The notes under the pieces are model-generated. The model did not search any database. It was not told where the DNA came from and worked only from the letters and a program-made list of their open reading frames with translations. The position numbers were made by a program, and so were the translations under genes. From Clostridia bacterium (GTDB lineage Bacteria; Bacillota; Clostridia; Christensenellales; Borkfalkiaceae): a DNA stretch of 61,111 nt. Within the stretch, counting starts at the first letter, position 1, and every line of letters starts with the position of its first letter. Positions 35,943-43,265 of the stretch are shown here, piece by piece. The stretch is from the NCBI GenBank assembly GCA_900770185.1, contig CAAGJM010000021.1, positions 1 through 61,111 on the forward strand, written 5' to 3'.

Positions 35943-35970
35943 TTGACAAAATATAATTTTATGGTACAAT
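35943..35970 (+). promoter_or_regulatory. strong promoter of the small membrane protein gene
   Basis: TTGACA (35943-35948), 16 bases, TACAAT (35965-35970). Confidence 0.75.
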
Positions 35971-36017
35971 ACTCGCATAGGGTATAACCCGTGTTTAAGT
36001 TTAGGAGGAATTTTATT

Positions 36018-36236
36018 ATGGCGGCTAAAAAAGACTACTTCGGGCTTTCAACGCTCGTAAGTTTAATTCTTGCGATTATCCCCGTAACCGCATGGATTTG
36101 CGGCATTATCGTAAGGCTTCAGGAAGGCAAAATAGTTGCGGCTATCATCAGGGTTTTAGGCGGATGGCTCATCTGGCTTTTAGACTTGGTGTTCATGATT
36201 AAAGACGGCAAAATTTGCAGATTGATTAATTGCTAA
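36018..36236 (+). CDS. small two-TM membrane protein of unknown function
   Basis: A 72-residue protein with two hydrophobic segments (LVSLILAIIPVTAWICGII and IIRVLGGWLIWLLDLVFMI) joined by a short RLQEGK loop, and a KDGKICRLINC end with two Cys. I do not recognise the family. The start is set by a perfect AGGAGG 9 bases before the ATG at 36018; the upstream in-frame GTG lies before that site. A near-consensus promoter and a strong terminator show it is a real single gene, likely well expressed. Confidence 0.85.
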   Translation: MAAKKDYFGLSTLVSLILAIIPVTAWICGIIVRLQEGKIVAAIIRVLGGWLIWLLDLVFMIKDGKICRLINC

Positions 36237-36244
36237 AAACAAAA

Positions 36245-36280
36245 AACGCCTTGCGCTACTCGGCGCAGGGCGTTTTTGTT
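36245..36280 (+). terminator. terminator of the small membrane protein gene
   Basis: Stem AACGCCTTGCGC / GCGCAGGGCGTT (one internal mismatch), then TTTTGTTGT. Confidence 0.88.
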
Positions 36281-36321
36281 GTGTTAAGGAAAATATTTTC
36301 CATTCCTAACTATTTTTGCGT

Positions 36322-36534
36322 AAAACCCGTCAGGGTTTTAAATCTTTTGCCGAACGGCAAAAGATTTACTTCTTATAGTTTATAATACAAGAAGTTTTAA
36401 ACTTGCTTGCAAGGGATTAAAACTTCGCCGCATTTCAAACAAAGAAGGGCAAAAACGCAAGTTTTTGCGAAAAAACCCGTCAGGGTTTTAAAGATTTTGC
36501 CGAACGGCAAAAAATTTACTTCTTATAGTTTATA
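36322..36534. repeat. 63-bp direct repeat pair and chained hairpins
   Basis: A 63-base segment at 36322-36384 recurs at 36472-36534 with three or four changes, 150 bases apart. Each copy has two hairpins (AAAACCC/GGGTTTT and a TTTTGCCG/CGGCAAAA stem). Between them lie a perfect 10-bp stem GAAGTTTTAA/TTAAAACTTC (36391-36426) and an 8-bp stem GCAAAAAC/GTTTTTGC (36449-36468). The second copy covers the stop codon of the minus-strand gene. No ORF is present. Confidence 0.88.
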
Positions 36535-37240
36535 TCAAAGGCTCCAATTCTCTTTTTGAAGAGAGCGAATTTTTAACGGTCAACAAACTTTCAAACAAAC
36601 TTTCGTTATAGATAAACCGCGGCTCGAATTTAAGTGCGTTGAATATAAGTTGCATAATAACGCCGTACCCGAAAATATACACCGCCGTGCCGAAGCCCAC
36701 TTTCGCGCCGAGAAGCATGCCCAATAACAAAACGACCACGTTAATTATTATGTTTACAAGACCTATTTTAAGTTTTTTAAGTTTTTTGCCTACGCCCACC
36801 AAAAACAAATCTCTCGGCCCGCACGAAAGCCCTTGCCCGATGTAAACGTACATTCCGATAATTTCGACGGTCATGCCCAGAATTAAAAGAACGTAGCCGC
36901 GCACCGCCGTTAAAACCGGGCTTGAAAACGCGGGCAGATAAAAATATTTTTCATAAAACCCGTATAAAACGCCGTATAAAATAGCGTCCAAAACGGTGCC
37001 TATGCCGATATTTTCTTTTAAAAAAACGTCCGCCATTATAATTGCTACGCTCGATAAAATCGAAACGGTGCCGTAAGGGAGGTTGAACTTCCCGGAAATA
37101 CCTACGTTAAGCGTCTGCCACGAGCCGACGCCCACGCCTCCCTGAACCATAAAAAATTCGCCGAGAGCGGCGTAAACTAGCCCGTATGCCGTTAAAAGCG
37201 TCCGTATAATTAAGTTTTTCATCTTCGTGTTCGCTTTCAT
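36530..37240 (-). CDS. YczE/YitT-like membrane protein
   Basis: A 236-residue protein with about five or six hydrophobic segments. It has the duplicated Gly motif of COG2364/YczE proteins (GGVGVGSWQTLNVGIS near residue 30 and GQGLSCGPRDLFLVGVGKKL near residue 130). YczE-type proteins are integral membrane proteins with no settled function, some linked to antibiotic synthesis or drug transport. GGGGCG lies upstream of the ATG. It is divergent from a LysR-type regulator gene, its likely controller, and its end lies in a repeat. Confidence 0.75.
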   Translation of the reverse strand: MKANTKMKNLIIRTLLTAYGLVYAALGEFFMVQGGVGVGSWQTLNVGISGKFNLPYGTVSILSSVAIIMADVFLKENIGIGTVLDAILYGVLYGFYEKYFYLPAFSSPVLTAVRGYVLLILGMTVEIIGMYVYIGQGLSCGPRDLFLVGVGKKLKKLKIGLVNIIINVVVLLLGMLLGAKVGFGTAVYIFGYGVIMQLIFNALKFEPRFIYNESLFESLLTVKNSLSSKRELEPLI

Positions 37241-37295
37241 AACGCCGCGCCCCGTATAACCGATTAAATAATTCCTGTATATTTTAGCGTTTTAT

Positions 37296-37346
37296 TTGAC
37301 TTTTGGGAATCGCCGTTTTATAATATGGGTGTGAAAATTATTCACA
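37296..37346 (+). promoter_or_regulatory. LysR gene promoter and 17-bp palindrome
   Basis: TTGACT (37296-37301), 17 bases, TATAAT (37319-37324). Just downstream is TGTGAA-N5-TTCACA (37330-37346), a perfect dyad around the expected transcription start. It is a good candidate operator for the LysR protein or another regulator. Confidence 0.7.
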
Positions 37347-37355
37347 GGGTAAACG

Positions 37356-38201
37356 ATGGAAACTATTAAACTCAAAGCAATTTTAAAATCGGTTGAACTC
37401 GGCAGTCTTAAAAAAGCGGCGGAAGCGATGGGTTACACCCCTTCCGCGTTTTCGCATACGGTAACGGCGGTCGAAACGGAGCTTGGCGTAAAAATTTTCA
37501 ACCGCGGGTTCAACGGAATTACTTTGACGGAAGAGGGTAAAATTTTGCTCCCCGCGATAAAAGACGCGGTGCGTGGGGTAGATAAACTTTATTCGATGGC
37601 GGCAAACCTTGAAAAAACGGGCGGAAATATAGTTAAAATAGGTACTTTTAACAGCATTGCAAAAAACATTTTGCCCGAAATAGTCGCGGCGTTTAAAATA
37701 AGGTATCCCGAATACGGCGTGAATATTTTGGTGGGGGACGATTTGTTGAACGATTTATCGACCGAAAAAATCGACTTGTTTTTCGGTGAAGAAGCAATTA
37801 AGGGAAGTTACGAATTTATTCCTATAAAACCCGACCCCTACGTCGCCGTATTCCCCAAAAACGCGAACGTTAAGGGCAGAACGATTAAAAAGGGTAGTTT
37901 ATACGAATATCCGTCAATAATAACGACGGACGGGGTGTATGCGACGTATTTCGATAAACCGCTTAAAAACGGTACGGTCATAACGTCAGACGACTACACT
38001 TCGGTTTTATCCATGGTCGAAAAGGGCGTCGGGTACGCTCTTATACCGCAAATATCTTTAAGCGGCAAAAGCAAAAGGTTTTTAACCCTTAAACTCGATC
38101 CTCCCGTCATGCGCACGCTCGGCGTTATTTACGATAAACGCGCGGTAAAAAAGGCGGCGGCTGAAAAATTCGTCGCATTCGTGAAAAAATTATCGGTTTA
38201 A
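37356..38201 (+). CDS. LysR-family transcriptional regulator
   Basis: A 281-residue protein. The N-terminal winged helix-turn-helix (LGSLKKAAEAMGYTPSAFSH, residues about 16-35) is followed by the family motif ELGVKIFNRG and by the periplasmic-binding-like effector domain (about residues 90-275). It is transcribed away from the YczE-like gene with 115 bases between, the usual arrangement in which the regulator controls itself and the divergent gene. The effector is unknown. Confidence 0.9.
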   Translation: METIKLKAILKSVELGSLKKAAEAMGYTPSAFSHTVTAVETELGVKIFNRGFNGITLTEEGKILLPAIKDAVRGVDKLYSMAANLEKTGGNIVKIGTFNSIAKNILPEIVAAFKIRYPEYGVNILVGDDLLNDLSTEKIDLFFGEEAIKGSYEFIPIKPDPYVAVFPKNANVKGRTIKKGSLYEYPSIITTDGVYATYFDKPLKNGTVITSDDYTSVLSMVEKGVGYALIPQISLSGKSKRFLTLKLDPPVMRTLGVIYDKRAVKKAAAEKFVAFVKKLSV

Positions 38202-38215
38202 CGTTTAGGCTCGTG

Positions 38216-38245
38216 TTGACAAAAAGGCGGAAAAGACGATATAAT
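38216..38245 (+). promoter_or_regulatory. promoter of the WG-repeat gene
   Basis: TTGACA (38216-38221), 18 bases, TATAAT (38240-38245). Confidence 0.7.
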
Positions 38246-38279
38246 TAAAATCAAAGGCGTACTTAAAAGGAGAGGTTCG

Positions 38280-39809
38280 ATGAAACTTACTAAAACCAAA
38301 AAAATCATAATAGCGATAGTTGCGGTTTTGGTGGCGGCGGCTTTAACCGTAACCGTGCTTATAACGACGGGCGACGCGGTCGAACCCGAAAACAAACTGT
38401 TCAACGACGGGCTTGTTCCCGTGCGCGACGGTAGCGGCAAGTGGGGATATATCAACGTGAGCGGCGGCGTTGCCGTGAACTTTAAATATTCTGCCGCCGG
38501 CGCATATAGCGAAGGCGTTGCCATCGTGGCGGAAGGTAAGTTCGATAACGGCGCGAACAGGTACGAAAGATACAAAATAATAAACAATAAAGATAAATGC
38601 GTGAACGATAAGTATTACGTCTACCTTGCGGAAGCCGGGAACGGTCGCATAATTTTTAACGACGGTTTCGGCGAAGGCGTTATGACGAGGGAGGGTAAAA
38701 TCATCGTCGACGCGAACTACGACAAAATCGAGCCGTTTTCGGATAACGGATATTCGATAGTCGCGCTTAACGGCAAAAAGGGCGTTATCAACCAAAAAGG
38801 CGACCTTATTTTGCCCGCGCTTTACGAAGACGTTGAAGGGTTAAGTTACGCGGATAGCGGCGATTATTACGCTTTCATCGTAAAAACTCATAAAGTTTAT
38901 ACCGAAAAGCCGAGCGACGGAACAAAAAACGATACCGGCGAATCGGAGGGCGGCGTTCAGGCTCAACAACTTGACGAAGGCGAGCGGTTTGCCACAGTAT
39001 ATTCTCTCGTTAATTTAAGCGGCAGAACGGTGTCGGACGGTTGGCTTAGTATTCGCAAGGCGTTTTATAAGGGCGACTTGCTGACAGTTAAAAAAGAAGT
39101 TGACGGCAAAGAACTTTACGGCTTTATATCCGTCAGCGGCAAGGTCGTGGTTGCCCCCGAATATACCGAAACGGGCGTGTTTATGAACGGGCTTTGCTCC
39201 GTCAGATATTACGACGAAGAGAGTGAAAAATACGTTTGGAATTACGTTGACAAGTACGGCGAAACGGCTATCGAGCTCAACGCCGAAACACTCGAAGCGA
39301 TAACCTGTTTTGCGGGTGACGGCGATATTGCGCCGATAAAGGTCGCGACGGAAAACGGGGATAAATACGCATATATCAACAGAAAAGGCGAGTTTGTAAC
39401 CGAGGCGATTTACGATTCGGCTTTCCCTATGGGGGTTAAAACGGGCATAAACCGTTATGCGCTTGCCTCTTATCGCAAGGACGGCAAAATCGTAACCTGC
39501 CTTATAAACAAAAAGGGCGAAGAGAGAGATTTCAGCGCTAAAACCATTATCCAGAAAACGAGCGATAAAATAGCGATATCTTATTTGAAAGACGATAAAA
39601 CGGCGTATGCGTTTATGAATTACGATTGTGAAATTATTCAAGAATTCGACGCGGGCGTCGAACTCGGCGCAAACTGCATTTACGGCGACGGTTACGTCGT
39701 GTTTAAAAAACGCGACGGGACTAAAACTCTTTTCGGAATAATGAGTAAAAAAGGCAAAATTATCATCGACGCAACGTATACCGCGATAGGTAACTCGTCG
39801 ATGTATTAA
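38280..39809 (+). CDS. membrane-anchored WG-repeat protein
   Basis: A 509-residue protein. A basic start (MKLTKTKK) and one hydrophobic segment (IIIAIVAVLVAAALTVTVLI) act as a signal anchor. The rest, outside the cell, is made of WG beta-leucine-rich repeats of about 40-60 residues, e.g. LVPVRDGSGKWGYINVSG, KKGVINQKGDLILPALYEDV and YGFISVSGKVVVAPEYTE. WG repeats are common in clostridial exported proteins and are thought to mediate binding; no catalytic site is seen. AAAGGAGAGG precedes the ATG. It is a single-gene unit with its own promoter and terminator. Confidence 0.88.
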   Translation: MKLTKTKKIIIAIVAVLVAAALTVTVLITTGDAVEPENKLFNDGLVPVRDGSGKWGYINVSGGVAVNFKYSAAGAYSEGVAIVAEGKFDNGANRYERYKIINNKDKCVNDKYYVYLAEAGNGRIIFNDGFGEGVMTREGKIIVDANYDKIEPFSDNGYSIVALNGKKGVINQKGDLILPALYEDVEGLSYADSGDYYAFIVKTHKVYTEKPSDGTKNDTGESEGGVQAQQLDEGERFATVYSLVNLSGRTVSDGWLSIRKAFYKGDLLTVKKEVDGKELYGFISVSGKVVVAPEYTETGVFMNGLCSVRYYDEESEKYVWNYVDKYGETAIELNAETLEAITCFAGDGDIAPIKVATENGDKYAYINRKGEFVTEAIYDSAFPMGVKTGINRYALASYRKDGKIVTCLINKKGEERDFSAKTIIQKTSDKIAISYLKDDKTAYAFMNYDCEIIQEFDAGVELGANCIYGDGYVVFKKRDGTKTLFGIMSKKGKIIIDATYTAIGNSSMY

Positions 39810-39820
39810 GTTGCAATCTA

Positions 39821-39845
39821 AGGCGCGGGCACGCGCCTTTTGTTT
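39821..39845 (+). terminator. terminator of the WG-repeat gene
   Basis: Stem AGGCGCG / CGCGCCT with a 4-base loop, then TTTTGTTT. Confidence 0.85.
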
Positions 39846-39876
39846 AAAAAAATTTGTCGGTTTTATAGAAACTTGC

Positions 39877-39907
39877 TTGACAATAAAATTTATATAGTAT
39901 ATATACT
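39877..39907 (+). promoter_or_regulatory. MATE gene promoter with overlapping palindrome
   Basis: TTGACA (39877-39882), 17 bases, TATATA (39900-39905). The perfect 12-bp palindrome AGTATATATACT (39896-39907) covers the -10 box, and two TGTACTTG direct repeats follow within 40 bases. These may be operator sites for a drug-responsive regulator not present in the window. Confidence 0.55.
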
Positions 39908-39990
39908 TATTATATTTGTGTACTTGTTTATGTACTTGCGCCTCTAAAATTTATAAATCAAGTATATCAAGCGCAACGTATGGGTGAAGC

Positions 39991-41319
39991 GTGAAAATTC
40001 AACTGTCCGACCATTTTGATTATAAAAAGCTATTCAGGTTTACCGTCCCCACCGTTTTGATGATGGTATTCACGTCCATATACGGAGTGGTGGACGGATT
40101 TTTCGTGTCCAACTTTGCGGGCAAAACGCCTTTTGCGGCAATCAACCTTATAATGCCGTTCGTTATGGTTATCGGCGGCATGGGCTTTATGATAGGTACG
40201 GGCGGAACCGCGCTCGTAAGCAAGGTTCTGGGCGAAGGCGACCGGAAAAAGGCAAACGAATTTTTCACGATGATGATAATCTTCGTCTTAATACTCGCAG
40301 CCGTCGTTTCCGCGCTCGGCATAGCTTTCATTCGTCCCGTTGCTAAGTTTTTGGGTGCGGACGAGCAGATGATGGGGTATTGCGTCGTTTACGGGCGCAT
40401 AGTCATAGGGTTTTCGGCGGCGTTTATGTTGCAAAACGTTTTCCAAAGTTTTTTAATCGCGGCAGAAAAACCTAAACTTGGTTTAATCACCATTTTAGCG
40501 GCGGGTTGTACGAATATGGTACTTGACGCGCTTTTCGTGGGCGTGTTTAAGTGGGGCGTAGCGGGCGCGGCGGTTGCGACCGGCATAAGCGAATGCGTCG
40601 GCGGGTTAATACCCCTTATTTACTTCATTATGCCTAATAAAAGCTTGCTGAGGGTAGTAAAAACAAAGTTAGATATTAAAGCGATTTTGCAGGCGTGCGG
40701 CAACGGCTCGTCGGAACTTATGAGCAATATCTCGTCGTCGGTCGTCGGGATGCTTTATAATATTCAGCTCGGCAGGCTTGCGGGCGAAAACGGCATTGCC
40801 GCTTACGGCGTTTTAATGTACGTTCAGTTCGTGTTCATCGCTATATTTATAGGATATTCTATAGGCGTTGCACCGATAATAGGGTACAATTATGGCGCGC
40901 AAAACTATGCGGAACTAAAAAGCATGCGCAAAAAAAGCATGCTGATAATGGGGGTTTTGGGCGTTATACTTTCGGCGGTGGCGTTTTGTTTCGCGAAACC
41001 CCTTGCTAAAATTTTCGTCAGTTACGACGCCGAACTTTTAGCCCTAACCGTACGCGCGTTTAAAATTTACGCGATACACTTCCTTTTATGCGGCTTTAAC
41101 ATTTTTGCGTCCGGTTTCTTCACCGCGCTTAACAACGGCGGCGTTTCGGCGGCGATATCGTTTTTAAGAACACTCGTTTTTCAGTCGGCGGCGGTTATAA
41201 TAATGCCGATAATGTTCGGCGTGAACGGAATATGGTGGGCGGTCGTAGTGGCGGAAGTCTGCGCGTTTATAATTTCCACGACCTTCTTGATAATAAAACG
41301 CAAAAAATACAATTATTAA
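39991..41319 (+). CDS. MATE-family multidrug/metabolite exporter
   Basis: A 442-residue protein with about twelve hydrophobic helices in two pseudo-symmetric halves. It has N-terminal FTVPTVLMMVFTSIYGVVDG (family signature) and the GTGGTALVSKVLGEGD loop. MATE proteins export cationic drugs or metabolites using a Na+ or H+ gradient. The start is GTG at 39991; an ATG at 39980 is out of frame. The ribosome site (GGGTGA) is weak. The SGNH hydrolase gene follows after 23 bases, so they may be co-transcribed. Confidence 0.92.
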   Translation: MKIQLSDHFDYKKLFRFTVPTVLMMVFTSIYGVVDGFFVSNFAGKTPFAAINLIMPFVMVIGGMGFMIGTGGTALVSKVLGEGDRKKANEFFTMMIIFVLILAAVVSALGIAFIRPVAKFLGADEQMMGYCVVYGRIVIGFSAAFMLQNVFQSFLIAAEKPKLGLITILAAGCTNMVLDALFVGVFKWGVAGAAVATGISECVGGLIPLIYFIMPNKSLLRVVKTKLDIKAILQACGNGSSELMSNISSSVVGMLYNIQLGRLAGENGIAAYGVLMYVQFVFIAIFIGYSIGVAPIIGYNYGAQNYAELKSMRKKSMLIMGVLGVILSAVAFCFAKPLAKIFVSYDAELLALTVRAFKIYAIHFLLCGFNIFASGFFTALNNGGVSAAISFLRTLVFQSAAVIIMPIMFGVNGIWWAVVVAEVCAFIISTTFLIIKRKKYNY

Positions 41320-41342
41320 AATACTTTTTAAAGGGGAATTTT

Positions 41343-41894
41343 ATGAAAAAAATAACGCTGCTTGGCGATTCGATTCGTCTTTACGGTTATGGAAAAACGG
41401 TTGAAGAAAGGTTCGTTAAAGACGGTTTTACCGTCTTTCAGCCCGAAGATAACTGCAGGTTCGCAAAATACACTTTACGTATGTTGTTCGATTTGAAAAA
41501 CAATATCGAAGGGAGCGAAGTCATCCACTGGAACAACGGTTTATGGGACGTATGCAACTTGTTCGGAGACGGGTGTTTTACCGACGTTTCCGAATATGTT
41601 TCCTGTATGTCGCGCATTGCCGATAATTTGTTGAAAATTACCGACAAGGTTATTTTCGCTACTACCACGCCCGTTTGCGACGATTACCCCTATCAAACCA
41701 ACGAAGATATCGACAGATATAATAAAGCCGTTGTGCCGATTCTTAAAGATAAGGGAGTGATGATTAACGATTTGTTTACCGTCGTTTATCCCCGCAGAAG
41801 CGAATTATTATTACCCGATAAGCTTCATCTCAACGAAGAAGGCGCGAAAATTTGCGCCGATAAAGTTACAAACGCAATAAAAAAACTGCTTTGA
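41343..41894 (+). CDS. SGNH/GDSL-family hydrolase
   Basis: A 183-residue cytosolic esterase-type protein. Block I holds the nucleophile Ser in LLGDSIRLYG (residues 5-14), HWNNGLWD gives the Asn block, and the C-terminal DKLHLNEEG holds the catalytic Asp and His. Members remove acyl groups from sugars or lipids. The ATG at 41343 has AAGGGGAATTT upstream; the open frame before it overlaps the MATE gene. The stop codon lies in the loop of its terminator. Confidence 0.85.
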   Translation: MKKITLLGDSIRLYGYGKTVEERFVKDGFTVFQPEDNCRFAKYTLRMLFDLKNNIEGSEVIHWNNGLWDVCNLFGDGCFTDVSEYVSCMSRIADNLLKITDKVIFATTTPVCDDYPYQTNEDIDRYNKAVVPILKDKGVMINDLFTVVYPRRSELLLPDKLHLNEEGAKICADKVTNAIKKLL

Positions 41895-41907
41895 CGGCAG
41901 TTTTTTT
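41881..41907 (+). terminator. terminator overlapping the SGNH gene end
   Basis: Stem AAAAACTGC / GCAGTTTTT, 7-base loop holding the TGA stop, then a T run. Confidence 0.85.
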
Positions 41908-42123
41908 CGTGGTAAATTATGGCGCGGGTTTAGCCGCGCGGGCTAAAATCAAGCGGCGGGTTGTTATCAAAACAAATTCAAGCCGTTCAAGCCGCGTTTT
42001 CGATACTGTTTTCGATTTTTTGCGCCTCCTTAACAAGCGGGACAAAGCGGGCGATTGTTAATCGACCTTACGGGTCGTCGGGGCGCCGACCCTTCGGATT
42101 CTGAGTGCTAACCACTATCCGCT

Positions 42124-42170
42124 ATTTGTCATATTGAGCGTAAGCGAAATATCTCGTGGGAACGAACACA
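42124..42170. repeat. dispersed GTCATATTGAGCG-type repeat
   Basis: The segment GTCATATTGAGCG-TAAGCGAAATATCTCG-TGG nearly matches 53873-53907. It is an extragenic element without an ORF. The 230 bases before it (41908-42123) are GC-variable non-coding DNA with short inverted repeats and nothing else I can name. Confidence 0.75.
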
Positions 42171-42176
42171 GACATA

Positions 42177-42612
42177 CTTGCCGCTAAAGCGGCTGCGCCG
42201 AGCTCTACGAGTTCGATGCTTTGTTTAAGTAAAAATCGTACTCTCGCTATGTTTGCAATAATATAAGCCGAGAATTAGCCGAAACCCTTAAAAGGGACCC
42301 TCGGCTAACTTGCCGCTAAAGCGGCTGCGCCGAACCATACGAGTTCGATGCGTTGTTTAAGAAAAAATCGTACTCTCGCTAAGTTTGCAATAATACAAGC
42401 CGAGAATTAGCCGAAACCCTTAAAGGGGACCCTCGGCTAACTTGCCGCTAAAGCGGCGGCGCCGAACTCTACGAGTTCGATGCTTTGTTTAAGAAAAAAT
42501 CGTACTCTCGCTATGTTTGCAATAATATAAGCCGAGAATTAGCCGAAACCCTTAAAAGGGAACCCTCGGCTAACTTGCCGCTAAAGCGGCTGCGCCGAAC
42601 TCTACGAGTTCG
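42177..42612. repeat. 132-bp tandem repeat array (3.3 units)
   Basis: Units begin at 42177, 42309, 42441 and 42574 (last one partial), with period 132, 132 and 133 and about 95 percent identity. Each unit has three inverted repeats: CCGCT/AGCGG, GAACTC/GAGTTC and TTAGCCGA/TCGGCTAA, the last enclosing CCCTT/AAGGG. A 68-codon frame starting in the third unit is not conserved by function and is not taken as a gene. The array ends 30 bases before the terminator of tRNA-Glu. Role unknown. Confidence 0.93.
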
Positions 42613-42640
42613 CTTCTCTCGCTTAAGTCCACTTAAGCGC

Positions 42641-42682
42641 AATAAAAAGCGTGCCAAAATTATTTTGGCACGCTTTTTATTG
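42641..42682. terminator. bidirectional terminator after tRNA-Glu
   Basis: A long near-perfect palindrome (AATAAAAAGCGTGCCAAAAT and complement) with T runs on both strands. On the minus strand it lies just past the tRNA CCA end. Confidence 0.93.
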
Positions 42683-42685
42683 ATT

Positions 42686-42760
42686 TGGTAGCCCCAACGA
42701 GAATCGAACTCGTGATTTTGCCTTGAGAGGGCAACGTCTTAACCGCTTGACCATGAGGCC
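42686..42760 (-). tRNA. tRNA-Glu (anticodon CTC)
   Basis: Cloverleaf reads GGCCTCA acceptor, D arm with GGTCAAGCGGTTAAGAC, anticodon stem TTGCC/GGCAA with loop CTCTCAA (anticodon CTC), T arm ACGAG-TTCGATT-CTCGT, acceptor TGGGGCT, discriminator A and encoded CCA. The first pair is a G-U wobble. It decodes GAG. A terminator follows directly. Confidence 0.96.
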
Positions 42761-42776
42761 TTTTAAAACGCTTATT

Positions 42777-42805
42777 ATTTTATCATAAACCCGCGCGTTT
42801 TGCAA
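42777..42805 (-). promoter_or_regulatory. promoter of tRNA-Glu
   Basis: On the minus strand TTGCAA (42805-42800), 17 bases, TAAAAT (42782-42777), 17 bases before the tRNA 5' end. Confidence 0.65.
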
Positions 42806-42857
42806 ACGTTTTTATTAGTGATAAGGAATGTTTTCCCTAAAATAAGCGTAAATTTCT

Positions 42858-43057
42858 CAAAAACCTACCTGTGCCGTACTCTTAGAAAAAATTAACCCTC
42901 TTTTTTGAAGGTGGGTATCCCGTCTACGCTTTAGACTTTCTACATAAAATGGGCTGCACCTGACAATACCCGTAGAATACGCTGCCGCGAAAGAACGATA
43001 AATTCCCTTATTTAATAATGTGGATCCAACAAATCTACGTTTCGAACACCGTAGGCT
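42858..43057 (-). ncRNA. ssrS: probable 6S RNA
   Basis: A roughly 200-nt transcript that would hold RNA polymerase sigma-A as an open-promoter mimic. Read on the minus strand, the 5' end CCTACGGTGTTCG and the 3' end TACGGCACAGGTAGG form the closing stem, with the same TGTTCG and GGCA-type features as the E. coli 6S ends. A long central region follows, with an apical hairpin GGGTAT...ATACCC (42909-42970). A near-consensus promoter sits at the right distance and a T run follows the closing stem. A covariance-model search would confirm it; another structured RNA is possible but less likely. Confidence 0.75.
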
Positions 43058-43063
43058 ACACTT

Positions 43064-43093
43064 AGTATAATCGCAAATTTAAATAATAGTCAA
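43064..43093 (-). promoter_or_regulatory. promoter of the 6S RNA gene
   Basis: On the minus strand TTGACT (43093-43088), 18 bases, TATACT (43069-43064). The start of transcription is expected near 43057. Confidence 0.75.
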
Positions 43094-43201
43094 CTGTTTT
43101 TATTCTGTATGAGATAAAATTTAAATAACTTGATTTAGTGTTAAGGCAGAGTTGTTTTATCATATTTCTTGCGTTTATTTAACTATAGTATGGAATTGCA
43201 C

Positions 43202-43230
43202 TTGCTATTATTCGAGTTTTAGAATATAAT
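43202..43230 (+). promoter_or_regulatory. probable promoter of the methyltransferase pair
   Basis: TTGCTA (43202-43207), 17 bases, TATAAT (43225-43230), 35 bases before the ATG; the -35 box is weak. Confidence 0.45.
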
Positions 43231-43265
43231 GTAGGCAGAGATTTTTAAGGCATATAGGTGTATAA

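Noticed and set aside
42177..42612. Possible CRISPR array
   Set aside because: The whole 132-bp unit is conserved, with no short repeat plus variable spacer pattern and no cas genes.
42485..42691. 68-codon open frame in the 132-bp array
   Set aside because: It has no ribosome site, is made of repeat DNA and a terminator, and the frame is broken in the other units.
42686..42760. Link between the tandem repeats and tRNA-Glu because both contain ACGAGTTCGAT
   Set aside because: Eleven shared bases fall in a common T-arm-like dyad and lie on opposite strands; too short to claim descent.
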